Counted from the stretch's first letter, positions 39,167-48,801 are shown. The stretch is DNA of 50,726 nucleotides from Herpetosiphon giganteus (GCF_016907925.1 NZ_JAFBCZ010000040.1:1-50726); one strand, 5' to 3'. Notes: a model not told the origin generated them from the sequence alone. Made by a program: numbers and translations.

Positions 39167-41506
39167 TTAGCCCTTCCGAATGAAATAGGCCACTTCTTGA
39201 TCGGTTAACTGCATGCGCAAGTGATGGACTTCATTCGTCCCGAAAATCCCCACGAACTCGCCTGCGCCTGCGGTTCTAATTGCTGCGATGTCACTTGGCG
39301 ACAATTCAGGGTATGCCTCGGCCAACAGGTTTGCGTCCGTCCCCTCTTGCCGCCCAAACAATTTCACGGCGGTATTGTTGGTGGTCAGATTATTAAAATC
39401 CTGCGCATTCCCGCTGCCGCCCATGTAGGTGGCCCCGTTTTGATCACACGACCAGAGTGCCGCCCCGTAATTCCGCCATTCTTTCGTCGCATTGGCCACC
39501 TCTTTTTTCAGGCTTTCAATTTGTGACAGAATGCCAAATTCATCGATCACGCAGATCAGCTTTTGGCCGCGCGCCCGCCGTTCGGGGCTGCGAATATAGT
39601 GGTTGAGCGCGCCGATGCCATGGTCGAGGTAGAGTGGCAGCAAGGCTTTATCGGCATTGTTGAGGTTGTAGGCCACCACATCGCTGCCAAAATCCCACTT
39701 GAGCGTGGTCTGGCGATCGAACAGATGGGCCTGCGATTGCAGGGCAATATCGGTGATTTCTTCGGCTAAAGCCAACCCAACAGGGCGATTGGTTTCCCGC
39801 AACGCTACGACAAGATCCCGCAGCAGCGGCGCGGTATCGTCATCCATTTGGGCCAGAAACACCCCATCAGGGCCATAGATGCGGGTTGATGCTAATGCGG
39901 CATCGAGCGCGCCCCGTTCGGCGTTGCTGAACTCGCGGGGCCGCAACTGCACCCCTGACCCGCTGGTGATCGCGCGGCCCAACACCATCGACAGCTTGCG
40001 TTCGACATGGCTTTTCTGCCGATGCAAGCTGGTTTCCATGGGATCAAGCACATTGATCGCCACATCCTCGGCCAAGTGATAGTAGGCCGCGCCACCGCCC
40101 ACCGCCTCGCATAACCGCGCACAATTCCCGACCGGATCGAACATCACGATCTGGTGGCCTGCCACCGCATGGCGCAACGCCAACATGCCGAGACTCACGG
40201 TTTTGCCGCTGCCCGATTTTCCGAGCATGAGCAAGTGCGGGTTATCGGTTCCGGTGGCCCCAAAGAGGTCATAGTGAAATGGCAGTTGATCGTGTGGGTC
40301 AAAGCCCCACAGGATGCCGCTGGTACGGTCACTCTTGCGAATGCCCCAGGGGGTCTTGGCCGCGACATGCTCACTCAAGGCATTCCGCCGGATGAGCGGC
40401 GCGGCAATCTGTTTGCTCGGCGTGGTCGTGAACAATTTGAGGTATTCGCCTTGGGTTCCGCTCAGCACATCCAATTTCAAGCGAGCGCCCATGCGGTCAC
40501 GCAGCGTTTGGGTAATCCGATTCAAGTCCCGCACGCTCGGCGCTTGCACCAAAATGGCATAGGCGACTTCGTGCAACTGCTGGACATCCAACTGATTCAT
40601 CGCGTAACTGACATCGCGGTATGCCCGTTCTGCCCTGGCATCCTTCACGGCGTTGCGGGCGGTCAATGCGCCTTCGAGCACATTAAAGGCATCGGTCGTG
40701 GCCCGTTGGGCCTTGGCACGTGGCAAGGTCGTCACATCGAGCGCCACCGCGATTTCCTCCTCGCCGCCTAAAAGATCCTGCATACTGCACAAATCCCACT
40801 CGCCACGCACGTCAAACGCATGGATGACGCGCAAATACGGACGGCCCTCGTCGAGCGGACTGAGATAGGTGGCCATTTCGCGGTATTTCCCCTGAAACAA
40901 GGGCGGCAGCGGCGCGATCTGGACATCGGGCAGCAAGAATGTCCCTTTCACCACGCTGCGCACCGCTTCTGCATCAGTGTATTCAGACGGCCACGCCACA
41001 AAGTAGTGCTGGATACCAAGCGGATTGCCTTCGCGCTCCATCACTTCGTAGGCGCGGCGGTAGTTTTTCAGCCAGCGCCACGGCCAGAGCGCACGGCGGC
41101 AGCCATCGGCAACCACGGCCAGCGTCGTGGCATCGCTCGCGCCGTCGGCCAACATCCGCAAGGCCCGCTGCACCGCTGGCGCATCCTGCAAGGCGGCGGT
41201 TGCTCGTTCATAGGTCGCGAGCCGTTTCTGGACCAGGCTGATTAATACCTCAGCACGCGGCTCACCGTCCTGCGCTGACACCACTAGCGGCAGCAGATCG
41301 CGCAAGTCATCGAGCGGGCTGGTTTGCTGCCGGAGACGCTGGCGAATGGGGGCAAACGAAAAGCGCCGTGTACACGAGATCAAGCGCGCATCGTAGGTGA
41401 TCCCTGCCCAAAAGTTGGCAAAGCGTTGTTCGAGTTGTGGCAATTCCTCCCGATATTGGCGCACCGAAAAGGGGTCAATCGTCAAACACAAGGGCGGCTG
41501 ATTCAT
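39167..41506 (-). CDS. VirB4-like secretion ATPase, 779 aa
   Basis: The N-terminal 380 residues form the domain typical of VirB4/TraC-type proteins. Walker A is LGKSGSGKTVS (428-438), followed by VMFDPVGNCARL-like sequence, and Walker B (ICVIDEFGIL) lies near residue 665. The protein ends with GEFVGIFGTNEVHHLRMQLT. These ATPases energise pilus assembly and substrate transfer at the inner membrane. The start at 41506 follows AAGGAG by seven bases and overlaps the VirB3-like stop (ATGA). The upstream extension of the frame is a shadow of that gene. Confidence 0.8.
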   Translation of the reverse strand: MNQPPLCLTIDPFSVRQYREELPQLEQRFANFWAGITYDARLISCTRRFSFAPIRQRLRQQTSPLDDLRDLLPLVVSAQDGEPRAEVLISLVQKRLATYERATAALQDAPAVQRALRMLADGASDATTLAVVADGCRRALWPWRWLKNYRRAYEVMEREGNPLGIQHYFVAWPSEYTDAEAVRSVVKGTFLLPDVQIAPLPPLFQGKYREMATYLSPLDEGRPYLRVIHAFDVRGEWDLCSMQDLLGGEEEIAVALDVTTLPRAKAQRATTDAFNVLEGALTARNAVKDARAERAYRDVSYAMNQLDVQQLHEVAYAILVQAPSVRDLNRITQTLRDRMGARLKLDVLSGTQGEYLKLFTTTPSKQIAAPLIRRNALSEHVAAKTPWGIRKSDRTSGILWGFDPHDQLPFHYDLFGATGTDNPHLLMLGKSGSGKTVSLGMLALRHAVAGHQIVMFDPVGNCARLCEAVGGGAAYYHLAEDVAINVLDPMETSLHRQKSHVERKLSMVLGRAITSGSGVQLRPREFSNAERGALDAALASTRIYGPDGVFLAQMDDDTAPLLRDLVVALRETNRPVGLALAEEITDIALQSQAHLFDRQTTLKWDFGSDVVAYNLNNADKALLPLYLDHGIGALNHYIRSPERRARGQKLICVIDEFGILSQIESLKKEVANATKEWRNYGAALWSCDQNGATYMGGSGNAQDFNNLTTNNTAVKLFGRQEGTDANLLAEAYPELSPSDIAAIRTAGAGEFVGIFGTNEVHHLRMQLTDQEVAYFIRKG

Positions 41507-41919
41507 GGGCGTTCTCCTTCCGACCGTGCGCTGGTGCTGGCCTCGGTGGCCATCGTGCGCGGCGCAAGCACCAGCTGACCAGCGTGGCTTAACCCAACGG
41601 CATGCTCGCGTTCCTCGACGACCCGATACCACTCCCCCGCGTCAAGCGTGCGCGGTTTGATCGCACTGCGCACATAAAAGAGCAGGGCTAACCACAGTCG
41701 TCGGCCCCACATCAGGCCGCGTCGATTCAGTGAGAGTCCCAAGCCAAGGGCAAGGCCAACCACGCTCAGCAGCATCACAATCCCACCCGTCCCCATGAGT
41801 TGGCCAATGCGGCTGCCCATGAATCCGCCAACAATCGCTGCGCCGACATTTTTATAGGAAAAAATCCAAAAAGCTGCCTCTTCCCCACGACCTAAAAACT
41901 GTTCTAATTCACGAGCCAT
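41503..41919 (-). CDS. VirB3/PrgI-like membrane protein, 138 aa
   Basis: Two adjacent hydrophobic segments (NVGAAIVGGFMGSRIGQLMG and GIVMLLSVVGLALGLGLSLN) and a C-terminal soluble tail precede VirB4, which is the usual place of VirB3- or PrgI-type proteins that dock the ATPase to the channel. The assignment rests on size, topology and position. GGAGG lies upstream of the ATG, preceded by a 10-bp hairpin (41937-41960). Confidence 0.6.
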   Translation of the reverse strand: MARELEQFLGRGEEAAFWIFSYKNVGAAIVGGFMGSRIGQLMGTGGIVMLLSVVGLALGLGLSLNRRGLMWGRRLWLALLFYVRSAIKPRTLDAGEWYRVVEEREHAVGLSHAGQLVLAPRTMATEASTSARSEGERP

Positions 41920-41936
41920 TGCAACCTCCCATGATC

Positions 41937-41960
41937 AACGCGCCGCCGCAGCGGCGCGTT
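41937..41960 (-). promoter_or_regulatory. 10-bp hairpin upstream of the VirB3-like gene
   Basis: AACGCGCCGC and GCGGCGCGTT pair around CGCA. It lies between the first pilin-like gene and the VirB3-like gene and could reduce read-through or stabilise mRNA, which would let the pilins be made in excess. No U-run follows. Confidence 0.4.
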
Positions 41961-41983
41961 GCGAACAATGTGTCGTGTGCCAG

Positions 41984-42346
41984 CTAGCTGCCGAAGGCGA
42001 ATCCCACGAGGTCGGGAATCACACCCAAGCCGATAGCCGCAAACAGCACCTTCCGCATCATCCCTTTATTGTCTCTGGCCCAGTCGGGCAGAACTGGCTC
42101 GGCGACATAACTGATGAAGACCAACACCAAGGCAAGGACAGCGAGCGGACGACCAATGGTGGTCAACTGCTCGGTAATATCCTCAATCTTTGCCTCAAGC
42201 TGCCCGACTTGGTTGAGCGTTGGCTCGTCGACAACGACTTCCGAACTCCCGCCAATCGGCGCGGCGTAACTGGCGGCCACGGGGCCAGCAAACACGGCCA
42301 ACCCAAACACGATGATCGACAAAATTCCATAGGCGAACGATTTCAT
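41984..42346 (-). CDS. VirB2/TrbC-like pilin candidate 1, 120 aa
   Basis: An N-terminal signal-like helix ending FAGPVAASYAAPI is followed by a soluble coil (LNQVGQLEAKIEDITEQLTT) and two hydrophobic stretches (PLAVLALVLVFISYVAEPVL and KVLFAAIGLGVIPDLVGFAF). Two hydrophobic segments near the end resemble the VirB2 layout, although the protein is larger than usual. A paralogue lies immediately upstream. GGAGG is seven bases from the ATG. Confidence 0.6.
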   Translation of the reverse strand: MKSFAYGILSIIVFGLAVFAGPVAASYAAPIGGSSEVVVDEPTLNQVGQLEAKIEDITEQLTTIGRPLAVLALVLVFISYVAEPVLPDWARDNKGMMRKVLFAAIGLGVIPDLVGFAFGS

Positions 42347-42436
42347 GGGGTTTCCTCCAAAAAAACACGATCAATCAAAGCACAACGGACTGGCGGGGCA
42401 TCGCACCCCACCACGGTCACACCATCACCGCTAACC

Positions 42437-42796
42437 CTAGCTACCGAAGGCGAATCCCACGAGGTCGGGAATCACACCCAGACCAATAGCAGCGAACAAC
42501 ACTTTGCGCATCATCCCTTTATTGTCTCTGGCCCAGTCGGGCAGGACTGGCTCCGCGACATAACTGATAAAGACGAGCACCAAGGCAAGGACAGCGAGCG
42601 GGCGGCCAATGGTCGTCAGTTGCTCGGTGATGTCCTCGATCTTGGCTTCTAATTGCCCGACTTGATTCAAGGTCGGCTCCTCGGCAACGACGCTGCTGCC
42701 GTCAATCGGCGCGGCGTAACTTGCTGCAACAGGGCCAGCAAAGACGGCCAACCCAAACACAATCACGGTCAACACGGTATAGGCGAACGATTTCAT
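42437..42796 (-). CDS. VirB2/TrbC-like pilin candidate 2, 119 aa
   Basis: Nearly identical to the preceding entry after residue 35: the segment LNQVGQLEAKIEDITEQLTT and the whole C-terminus match. Differences cluster in the signal region and in the short stretch after APIDGSS. ATG 42796 follows GGAGG by eight bases. The two copies are 90 bp apart and arose by tandem duplication. Confidence 0.6.
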   Translation of the reverse strand: MKSFAYTVLTVIVFGLAVFAGPVAASYAAPIDGSSVVAEEPTLNQVGQLEAKIEDITEQLTTIGRPLAVLALVLVFISYVAEPVLPDWARDNKGMMRKVLFAAIGLGVIPDLVGFAFGS

Positions 42797-42819
42797 AGCG
42801 ATTTCCTCCATACAAACAA

Positions 42820-43008
42820 TTAATCCAATCCAACACGACCCGTGGGGCGATAGCTCCACACGACCAACCCGACCGCCACCAGTGCCAGCCCTCGGCTGAC
42901 GAGCGTGGCATCCAACCCGACCAATCCAACCAACCCAACACCAAGGCCACTGACCACCCCGATTCCCCACCACCACCCCTGATACCGGCTCCGTTGTTGT
43001 CGGTTCAT
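42820..43008 (-). CDS. Small two-helix membrane protein, 62 aa
   Basis: MNRQQRSRYQGWWWGIGVVS then GLGVGLVGLVGLDATLVSRG and ALVAVGLVVWSY define two glycine-rich hydrophobic helices. The ATG follows AGGAGG by six bases. It lies between the sortase-like gene and pilin candidate 2. It could be a small channel or pilin-assembly component; position and topology are the only evidence. Confidence 0.6.
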   Translation of the reverse strand: MNRQQRSRYQGWWWGIGVVSGLGVGLVGLVGLDATLVSRGLALVAVGLVVWSYRPTGRVGLD

Positions 43009-43030
43009 TGCGTTCCTCCTCTGTATCGAT

Positions 43031-44626
43031 CTAGGGCAGCGTGATGCGCCAACGCTGCTGCCCAATCTGAAGTTCAAGCTGCGCCACATCGGGCACGCTC
43101 GCCACCAGCCGCAGCGGCGTGGGCGTGCCTGGCTGAAGGACAATCGGCAAACTATCGCTCGTGCCATCGAGCGGGACAGTGCGCCCGCCGCTCCACACGC
43201 TTACCGCGTTCAGATCGACCGTCACGGGGTCGCTCCCCGTGGCCGTGAGCACTGCCGTGATCGTGAAGCGGTGACCATTGCCCAAGGGTTCAAGCCGAAC
43301 GGACGCGGGGTCAAGCGTGGTCACGAACGGGCGGCGGTCGGCTCCGGCAGGGGCAGGCGGAATCGTCAGCGCCACTGCCACCGTTTCCCCCGTGAGGGCG
43401 GTTGCCCGCCAGATTGCTTGGCCGCCTGTTTCTTGCACGAGATAGTGATAGGTCACGCGGCGCGCCGCGTGGGCATCGATTGCATCGTGTTCGACCGTCA
43501 CCCGCTCGGCCAACACCCCGTCGAGGACGAGCTGATCAGCCATCGCTTGGCTGGTCCACACCTGTCCGGTGAGGTTTTCCACCTGCACCGTGATCGCCAC
43601 CTCGGCATAGCCCACAGGCGTGGTGGTTGTTGGCGCAAGGGTCTGCACCGTGTGCACGGTGAGGCGGGCCATATCCGGCACGGTCGCGGCTTGGCCCCGT
43701 TGCAGCAGCGCGGTGGTTTGGCTCGTCGGCTGGTGGGCTGCTTCCACGATAGTGCGTTCATTCTGGCCGTCCCCGCAGAGAATCAGCGTCATGCCTGCAC
43801 GGCGCTGATCTAAGACTTCCACCTCCTGCCTGCCGACTTGGCGCACGCGCACCACCGTGTACTCCCGTACGGCTCCACTGGCAGGGCGCATCGTGATCAC
43901 GCTGCCCCGATTGAGGCCGTCAATGGTGCTTTTGGCGGTTGTTGGCAAACAAAAAATATGATTCACATAGGAGCCATTCAGCCATGCCGCGACTCCTTCG
44001 GGCACATCCGGCTCCCATACGCCGCCAAGCTCGCTGGCACTGGCCAACACCCGATACACATCGGGGCTGGCTCCATCGTCGCGCGAGAGTTCGAGCGAGG
44101 CGGGGTAGGCCACCGTCACGTCGTTGCCGCCGCTGAAGTCGGTCAGTGCCGTTGGCGTAACCAAGGCGAGTGTGGTGGTGATTGGCGTGGTTGTCGTGTC
44201 CAACGCTTGCGCGTCGGTATCGGTATCGCCGTCGCCGCTTGGCCACAAGAACCAGAGCAACGGCAGCAGCACCACCAGCCCAATCGCGGCCCAGCGCTGC
44301 GGGGTCATCGCGCCTGCGTCCCCGCTCCGGCCACTCCCCTTGGTTGGTTGGGTCAAGCGGGGGTCACTTTCTGGTGGAATGAGGGCATATTCGCCCTCGC
44401 TGGTTGGCACCATGCCCAGCCCGGTTGGGCTATCCCTGCCTTCCGCCTCGCGAATCAAGGCATCAACCAACTCTTCTTCAATCTGGTCGGGATCGACCTC
44501 CATCCCGCCGCGCCGACTCGCCGCCTGCATCGCGGCATACAAGCGCTCTTGGTAGAACGCCTGGAACGTGGCGCGTTCATCCGCCGGAATTTCGGCAAGG
44601 AGGGCTTCAATCTGATGCTCACTCAT
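43031..44626 (-). CDS. Membrane protein with sortase-like domain, 531 aa
   Basis: A cytoplasmic N-terminus (1-110) precedes one transmembrane helix (RWAAIGLVVLLPLLWFLW, 111-128) and a Thr/Asp-rich linker. Residues 211-296 resemble a sortase core: GSYVNHIF (His 223), GLNRGSVITMRPASG and TVVRV, then MTLILCGDGQNERTIVEA with Cys 284 in a TLxxC motif and Arg 291. All three catalytic positions of a sortase can thus be seen. Two beta-rich domains (about 310-420 and 435-531) follow. GAGGA precedes the ATG. Its position in the secretion operon suggests that it attaches surface or pilus proteins, or that it is a structural remnant of this fold. No LPxTG-like motif was spotted in the neighbours. Confidence 0.55.
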   Translation of the reverse strand: MSEHQIEALLAEIPADERATFQAFYQERLYAAMQAASRRGGMEVDPDQIEEELVDALIREAEGRDSPTGLGMVPTSEGEYALIPPESDPRLTQPTKGSGRSGDAGAMTPQRWAAIGLVVLLPLLWFLWPSGDGDTDTDAQALDTTTTPITTTLALVTPTALTDFSGGNDVTVAYPASLELSRDDGASPDVYRVLASASELGGVWEPDVPEGVAAWLNGSYVNHIFCLPTTAKSTIDGLNRGSVITMRPASGAVREYTVVRVRQVGRQEVEVLDQRRAGMTLILCGDGQNERTIVEAAHQPTSQTTALLQRGQAATVPDMARLTVHTVQTLAPTTTTPVGYAEVAITVQVENLTGQVWTSQAMADQLVLDGVLAERVTVEHDAIDAHAARRVTYHYLVQETGGQAIWRATALTGETVAVALTIPPAPAGADRRPFVTTLDPASVRLEPLGNGHRFTITAVLTATGSDPVTVDLNAVSVWSGGRTVPLDGTSDSLPIVLQPGTPTPLRLVASVPDVAQLELQIGQQRWRITLP

Positions 44627-44646
44627 AGGGTTCCTCGCTCATTGAC

Positions 44647-46569
44647 TTAAGGCAGCAGTGCAGGCAAGGGGGTCACGGTCGAGACCATGATCGGCTTGAC
44701 CTGCGGGGTGCGCGCTGAGACCCGCTGGGTGGCATCGAAGCTCGGCATACTGACAATCAGCATGGCCGTGTCGCGCACCCGCACGCTCATCGCCGCCCTG
44801 CCGCTGGGGTCAGTGACGGCTTGGGCCAACACCGTGCCGCTTTGTTCGTCGGTCACGTAGACCGTCACACCTGCTACCCCTTCGTCGATGTCACAGCTTT
44901 TATTGCTGTGAATACCGTCGTAACAGACCACGACACTGAGCGGAACAAGAATGGTGGGCTGTGCCGTGGGTTGGGCCGCTTGCGCGATCGCGATTTCCTC
45001 AATCTGAATGCCTGCTAATGGCGTATCACGCTGGATCGTGGTCGGCTGCGGGGCGGCGGGTTGGGGCTGGGGATTGCTCCCGCTCGGCGCGCCGCCCATG
45101 CCATCACCACCGTTATTCGGGGCGCTGCCGCCTGCCGTGCCACCCGTTCCCATGGGGATCGTCGTGGTTGTGGCCGTTGGCGTGGCCGTCGTCGGCAACC
45201 AGCGATCAACCCGCAGCGTGTAGGTGCGTTCGTTCAGGGGTGGGGCGAGCCTGCCGACCTGGCCAATCAGCAGATAGGCATCTAAGACCCCTGCCGCTTC
45301 GGGCACACAAAACAGCACCGTGCTGCCTGCGTCCTCCGGTGTCGCGTCGTCGTTGCCAGCCCATGGCGCGGCCATGTCCCGTTCTGGCCCATACACGATT
45401 AAGTTGCTGTCTACGCCAGGCGAAACCGTGGTGCTCGCCGAATAACACAAGCCGCCTTTGACGCTCACGGTGAAAAAGTCGGGCACGGTGCAGCTGGCCA
45501 AATCCAAATAGGCATAGTCAGGACAGCCAAAGGTCAGGGCCTCCACCGTCGCGCCGATGGGAATGAGCGCGGCGGTGTCCCACTGGTAGTTGCCGTGGTA
45601 GCTATCCCACGGGGCCGCTGCGGGCGCGGCCTCCGCCGTGGGGTTTGGCGCGCCAACGGGGGCTGTGATGAATGCCACCTCCAAGCGATAGGTTTTGAAG
45701 GCTGGATGGGTCGGGGCCACGTTGCGCACTTCCACCAGATAGGTTCCGGCTTCGGCGCGCACGGCGAGTGACGAACGCGGGTCGGTTGGCCCGACATCAT
45801 CATTGCTCACGACTTCAGCACCGTCGCTGGCCAACACGCGCAGCTGCGTATCCAACCCCACCGTTAAATAGGTGTTGATCGTGAGCGTGAGGCCTGCTTG
45901 GCTCGGCTTAATCACGACACTGAAATAGTCCACATCGCCCAATGGCCAAAACGAGAGTTTATCCAGCGTCGCGGGCGCGCCCAATGGCGTTGCACGACTC
46001 GCCTCATTATTGGGTTCCGCGCTATCGGGTACTGGCTCGGCACTCGGCAGCATCGGCGTGGGCGTGAGCCACGGGGTTGCGGGTGGCCACGCGGTTTCGG
46101 TGGCCACGCTTGGTATGGTCGCGGTTACGCTTGGCTGGCTCGTCGCGGTTGCGGTGGCCGTCGCGGCGGGAATCCCAATTGCGACCAGCTGCGCGGTTGC
46201 GCTGGCATCGGATGCGGTCGCGGTTGCGGTGGCCACGGTTCCAATGGTCGTGGTGGGGTCAAACGCCACGGCAAACACCCCAATCCATGGGCTGTCGCTC
46301 GTCCGACACTGCCACTGGGCTGCGGTCGGTTGGCAATCCGCAGGCGATGCGGTGACGGTCAATGGGGCTGCAATATCCACCGTGATTGTGGTGGCCAGCG
46401 GCATCGCTGCGGTGATCGTCAGCGTCACGGGTTCACCGTGGCCTGCTTCGGGTACAGTGAACTGCACCGCCAGCGGCATGGATGCGCGGGCGGTCGTCGT
46501 GAGCAGCACCAACCACACGATCAGCAGCATGCTTACCGTGGGCCAGCGCCGCACAAGGGTGCGAGTCAT
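44647..46569 (-). CDS. Secreted protein with PPC domains, 640 aa
   Basis: A signal peptide (MLLIVWLVLLTTTARASM) is followed by a beta-sandwich domain, a low-complexity Ala/Thr stretch (ATATATATSQPSVTAT), and a pre-peptidase C-terminal (PPC) domain starting EPNNEASRATPLG with DVDYFSVVI at about 180-290. A second similar domain (about 320-470) has cysteine pairs. After a Pro/Gly-rich linker a small Ig/Cna-B-like domain ends the protein (DIDEGVAGVTVYVTDEQSGT). It is probably an extracellular, surface-bound conjugation factor, perhaps an adhesin. AAAGGAA precedes the ATG. Confidence 0.65.
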   Translation of the reverse strand: MTRTLVRRWPTVSMLLIVWLVLLTTTARASMPLAVQFTVPEAGHGEPVTLTITAAMPLATTITVDIAAPLTVTASPADCQPTAAQWQCRTSDSPWIGVFAVAFDPTTTIGTVATATATASDASATAQLVAIGIPAATATATATSQPSVTATIPSVATETAWPPATPWLTPTPMLPSAEPVPDSAEPNNEASRATPLGAPATLDKLSFWPLGDVDYFSVVIKPSQAGLTLTINTYLTVGLDTQLRVLASDGAEVVSNDDVGPTDPRSSLAVRAEAGTYLVEVRNVAPTHPAFKTYRLEVAFITAPVGAPNPTAEAAPAAAPWDSYHGNYQWDTAALIPIGATVEALTFGCPDYAYLDLASCTVPDFFTVSVKGGLCYSASTTVSPGVDSNLIVYGPERDMAAPWAGNDDATPEDAGSTVLFCVPEAAGVLDAYLLIGQVGRLAPPLNERTYTLRVDRWLPTTATPTATTTTIPMGTGGTAGGSAPNNGGDGMGGAPSGSNPQPQPAAPQPTTIQRDTPLAGIQIEEIAIAQAAQPTAQPTILVPLSVVVCYDGIHSNKSCDIDEGVAGVTVYVTDEQSGTVLAQAVTDPSGRAAMSVRVRDTAMLIVSMPSFDATQRVSARTPQVKPIMVSTVTPLPALLP

Positions 46570-46605
46570 CGCTATTCCTTTCTCAATCAGGGTTTGTCGG
46601 ATCGA

Positions 46606-48801
46606 TTACTGGCCAGCGCGGGATCGGCGCGGGGTGCGCCCATAGCCGCGTGGGCGTTGTTCCGTTGGCGCGCGCAAGGCCGCAGGGGGCGGGGCGGCAA
46701 TCCGTTCGGGGGTCGGCGTAATCACGGGTTCACGCTCGCTGGGCCGCTGCCGATGCTCCGCGCTGTAGCCTGCATACGAACTCGGTTGCTGTTGAAGCGC
46801 AGCGGCGGCCTCGGCATCACTGACCTTCACGCCACTGGGTATGCGTTGCATATGCCGCTCCATCGTCTGCATCCGGCGATTCGCAACCGCCTCGGTCATC
46901 CCACTCGCCATTAAGTCGTGCTGCGCTTCGGCGCGGGTTTCCGGTCGAAATTGCCCTTCCTGTCCCGCCTCCACCATGAGGCGCTGCGCCAAATCCGGCG
47001 CAAACGGCGTTGCATGTAAATCATCCAAGACGGTTTGGATGGCGGCGGTCTGGTAGCCAAATGCACCAGGCGCAAGGCCAATTGCGTTGGTCACACTGTC
47101 CACATTCGCTGGCGTGGTCGGGTCGCTCGCATAGGCGCTCGCATAGGCGTTGGTCATCGCCTCGGCAATCTGCGGTCGCCCGATGGCTTTGATGGGCGCT
47201 TCATACGCCTCACGGGCCATGCGTTTTTGCCGTTCGGCCTGTCGTTCCGCCTCCTGCTGGGCTTGGCGGGCCTGGGCTTGTTCTCGCGCCATCGCCTGCT
47301 GGGCCTGCCGTTCGAGCGCATGGTGGCGATCCGCCTCCTGCTGCTGTTGGCGCGCGTGGGCCACTTGGCGATCCTGGGTTCGTTCCGTGCGTTGCTGCTC
47401 GCGGTCGGCGTGCATCCCTAATTGATGGCGGGCCATGGGACTGTGCATGCCATAGCGGCGATCCTTGGCGTTCTGGCCAATGGCGGCTCCGGCAGTGTAT
47501 TCACTATTGCCATAGCCCATCATCGTCGCGAGATTGCCGATCGCGGCAAGGGGTCGATTGCTTTGGGCGGCATAGCCCAAGGCCGCGCTGCTGCTCACGC
47601 CGGACTGACGCGCCGTTTGGTAGGCGAGTGCCGCTTTCGGGGCAGCCAGCGCACCACCAAGTACCGCACTCGCGCCACCCGTGGCCAACGCCGCTGCGGG
47701 GGCCAACGCCCGCCCGACCGAACTGATGCCGCCGCTACTGCTCCCCATGCCCGTAATCGCCCCGATAACCGCCTTATAGGCCACGGTGACATAGACAATC
47801 TCTAAGGCAAGCCCAAGAATCCCGACCCCAAGCACGGCAATCGAGCCACTTTGGTTGGCGGCGCTCACCACGGCAGCGAGTGTCAAGCCTTGCACCGCGC
47901 TGATGCCCCAGCTCTGTAACATGAGGTCGGCCATCTTCTTGATAATCCCAACCACCATGCCCTCAAAGGGCGTGAACCACATGAATAAGGTCGCAATGAT
48001 GAGGGCAATCAACTGAAAGCCCAACGCAAGGGTAAACGCCAAATTGATTAATGTTTCGAGAAAGGCGAAGGCGACCAAAATCAGGCCATACACGGTGCGC
48101 GTAATCCCGCCGCCTGCCCGTTCGATCAACTCCCAGCGCGTCGCGCTTTCTTGATCGCCAAATTGGCCAATATCGTAGGGAAAATACTGCTGTTCAAACG
48201 CCGTCGGTAACAGGCGGCTACTCTCCATCACATCCGCCCGCGTGGCCCATAAGTAGGAAGCCGCAATATCGACCCCACGTAAGCCCGACCGTCCGTCATT
48301 CCGTGGCCCATAGGCCGGAATCTGGCCGCTGCCATCCACCAAAATCCCGCGCTCGGTTCCCTGCGCCGCGTCACTGGGCGCGATGTTGAACGATGACCCG
48401 CTAAAGATTTGGTTATAAAACAAACTGCCAAGATCGCTGCGGGCTGCGTCGATGTCCTGAAAGCCCCCTGCCAGCATCGGCAACAAGAGCGGGACAATCA
48501 CGGCCAAGCCTAAGACCTTCTTGATATTCACCCACTGGAATTTGATAATCGGCGTAGCGATGATTAAGAGCATGCCCACGGTCAACGACAATTCCACCAC
48601 GGGGCGGCTAATGCCTAAAATCTCGGTGCTGACCGTATCCAGCGCCCGCGTGAATCCGGTCGTGACCAGTTGTTCGCGAAAGCGATCCAACACATCCACA
48701 ATGAACAACATCGCCCGATTGATCCCCCACGTCACCTGCGCGACCGTTTGCTCTAACTGGTAGAGCGGCTGTTGGACTAAATTATCCATCCAATCCGGCA
48801 T
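46606..48801 (-). CDS. VirB6/TrbL-like polytopic membrane protein, 731 aa
   Basis: The N-terminal 420 residues contain about six hydrophobic segments (for example VVELSLTVGMLLIIATPII, LAVIVPLLLPMLAGGF, LILVAFAFLETLINLAFTLA and LIALIIATLFMWF). The C-terminal 250 residues are soluble and rich in Gln, Arg and Ala with a long coiled coil (QQQEADRHHALERQAQQAMA). This layout fits VirB6/TrbL channel proteins. ATG 48801 is six bases from GGAGG; the ATG at 48804 would be too close. The frame upstream of it is a shadow of the neighbouring gene. Confidence 0.65.
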   Translation of the reverse strand: MPDWMDNLVQQPLYQLEQTVAQVTWGINRAMLFIVDVLDRFREQLVTTGFTRALDTVSTEILGISRPVVELSLTVGMLLIIATPIIKFQWVNIKKVLGLAVIVPLLLPMLAGGFQDIDAARSDLGSLFYNQIFSGSSFNIAPSDAAQGTERGILVDGSGQIPAYGPRNDGRSGLRGVDIAASYLWATRADVMESSRLLPTAFEQQYFPYDIGQFGDQESATRWELIERAGGGITRTVYGLILVAFAFLETLINLAFTLALGFQLIALIIATLFMWFTPFEGMVVGIIKKMADLMLQSWGISAVQGLTLAAVVSAANQSGSIAVLGVGILGLALEIVYVTVAYKAVIGAITGMGSSSGGISSVGRALAPAAALATGGASAVLGGALAAPKAALAYQTARQSGVSSSAALGYAAQSNRPLAAIGNLATMMGYGNSEYTAGAAIGQNAKDRRYGMHSPMARHQLGMHADREQQRTERTQDRQVAHARQQQQEADRHHALERQAQQAMAREQAQARQAQQEAERQAERQKRMAREAYEAPIKAIGRPQIAEAMTNAYASAYASDPTTPANVDSVTNAIGLAPGAFGYQTAAIQTVLDDLHATPFAPDLAQRLMVEAGQEGQFRPETRAEAQHDLMASGMTEAVANRRMQTMERHMQRIPSGVKVSDAEAAAALQQQPSSYAGYSAEHRQRPSEREPVITPTPERIAAPPPAALRAPTEQRPRGYGRTPRRSRAGQ

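Noticed and set aside
43838-44650. Plus-strand frame of 270 codons
   Set aside because: Antisense to the sortase-like gene, which has a ribosome site and a clear domain layout.
45898-46914. Plus-strand frame of 338 codons
   Set aside because: It is antisense to the secreted PPC protein and to the end of the VirB6-like gene, and rich in Gly and Arg.
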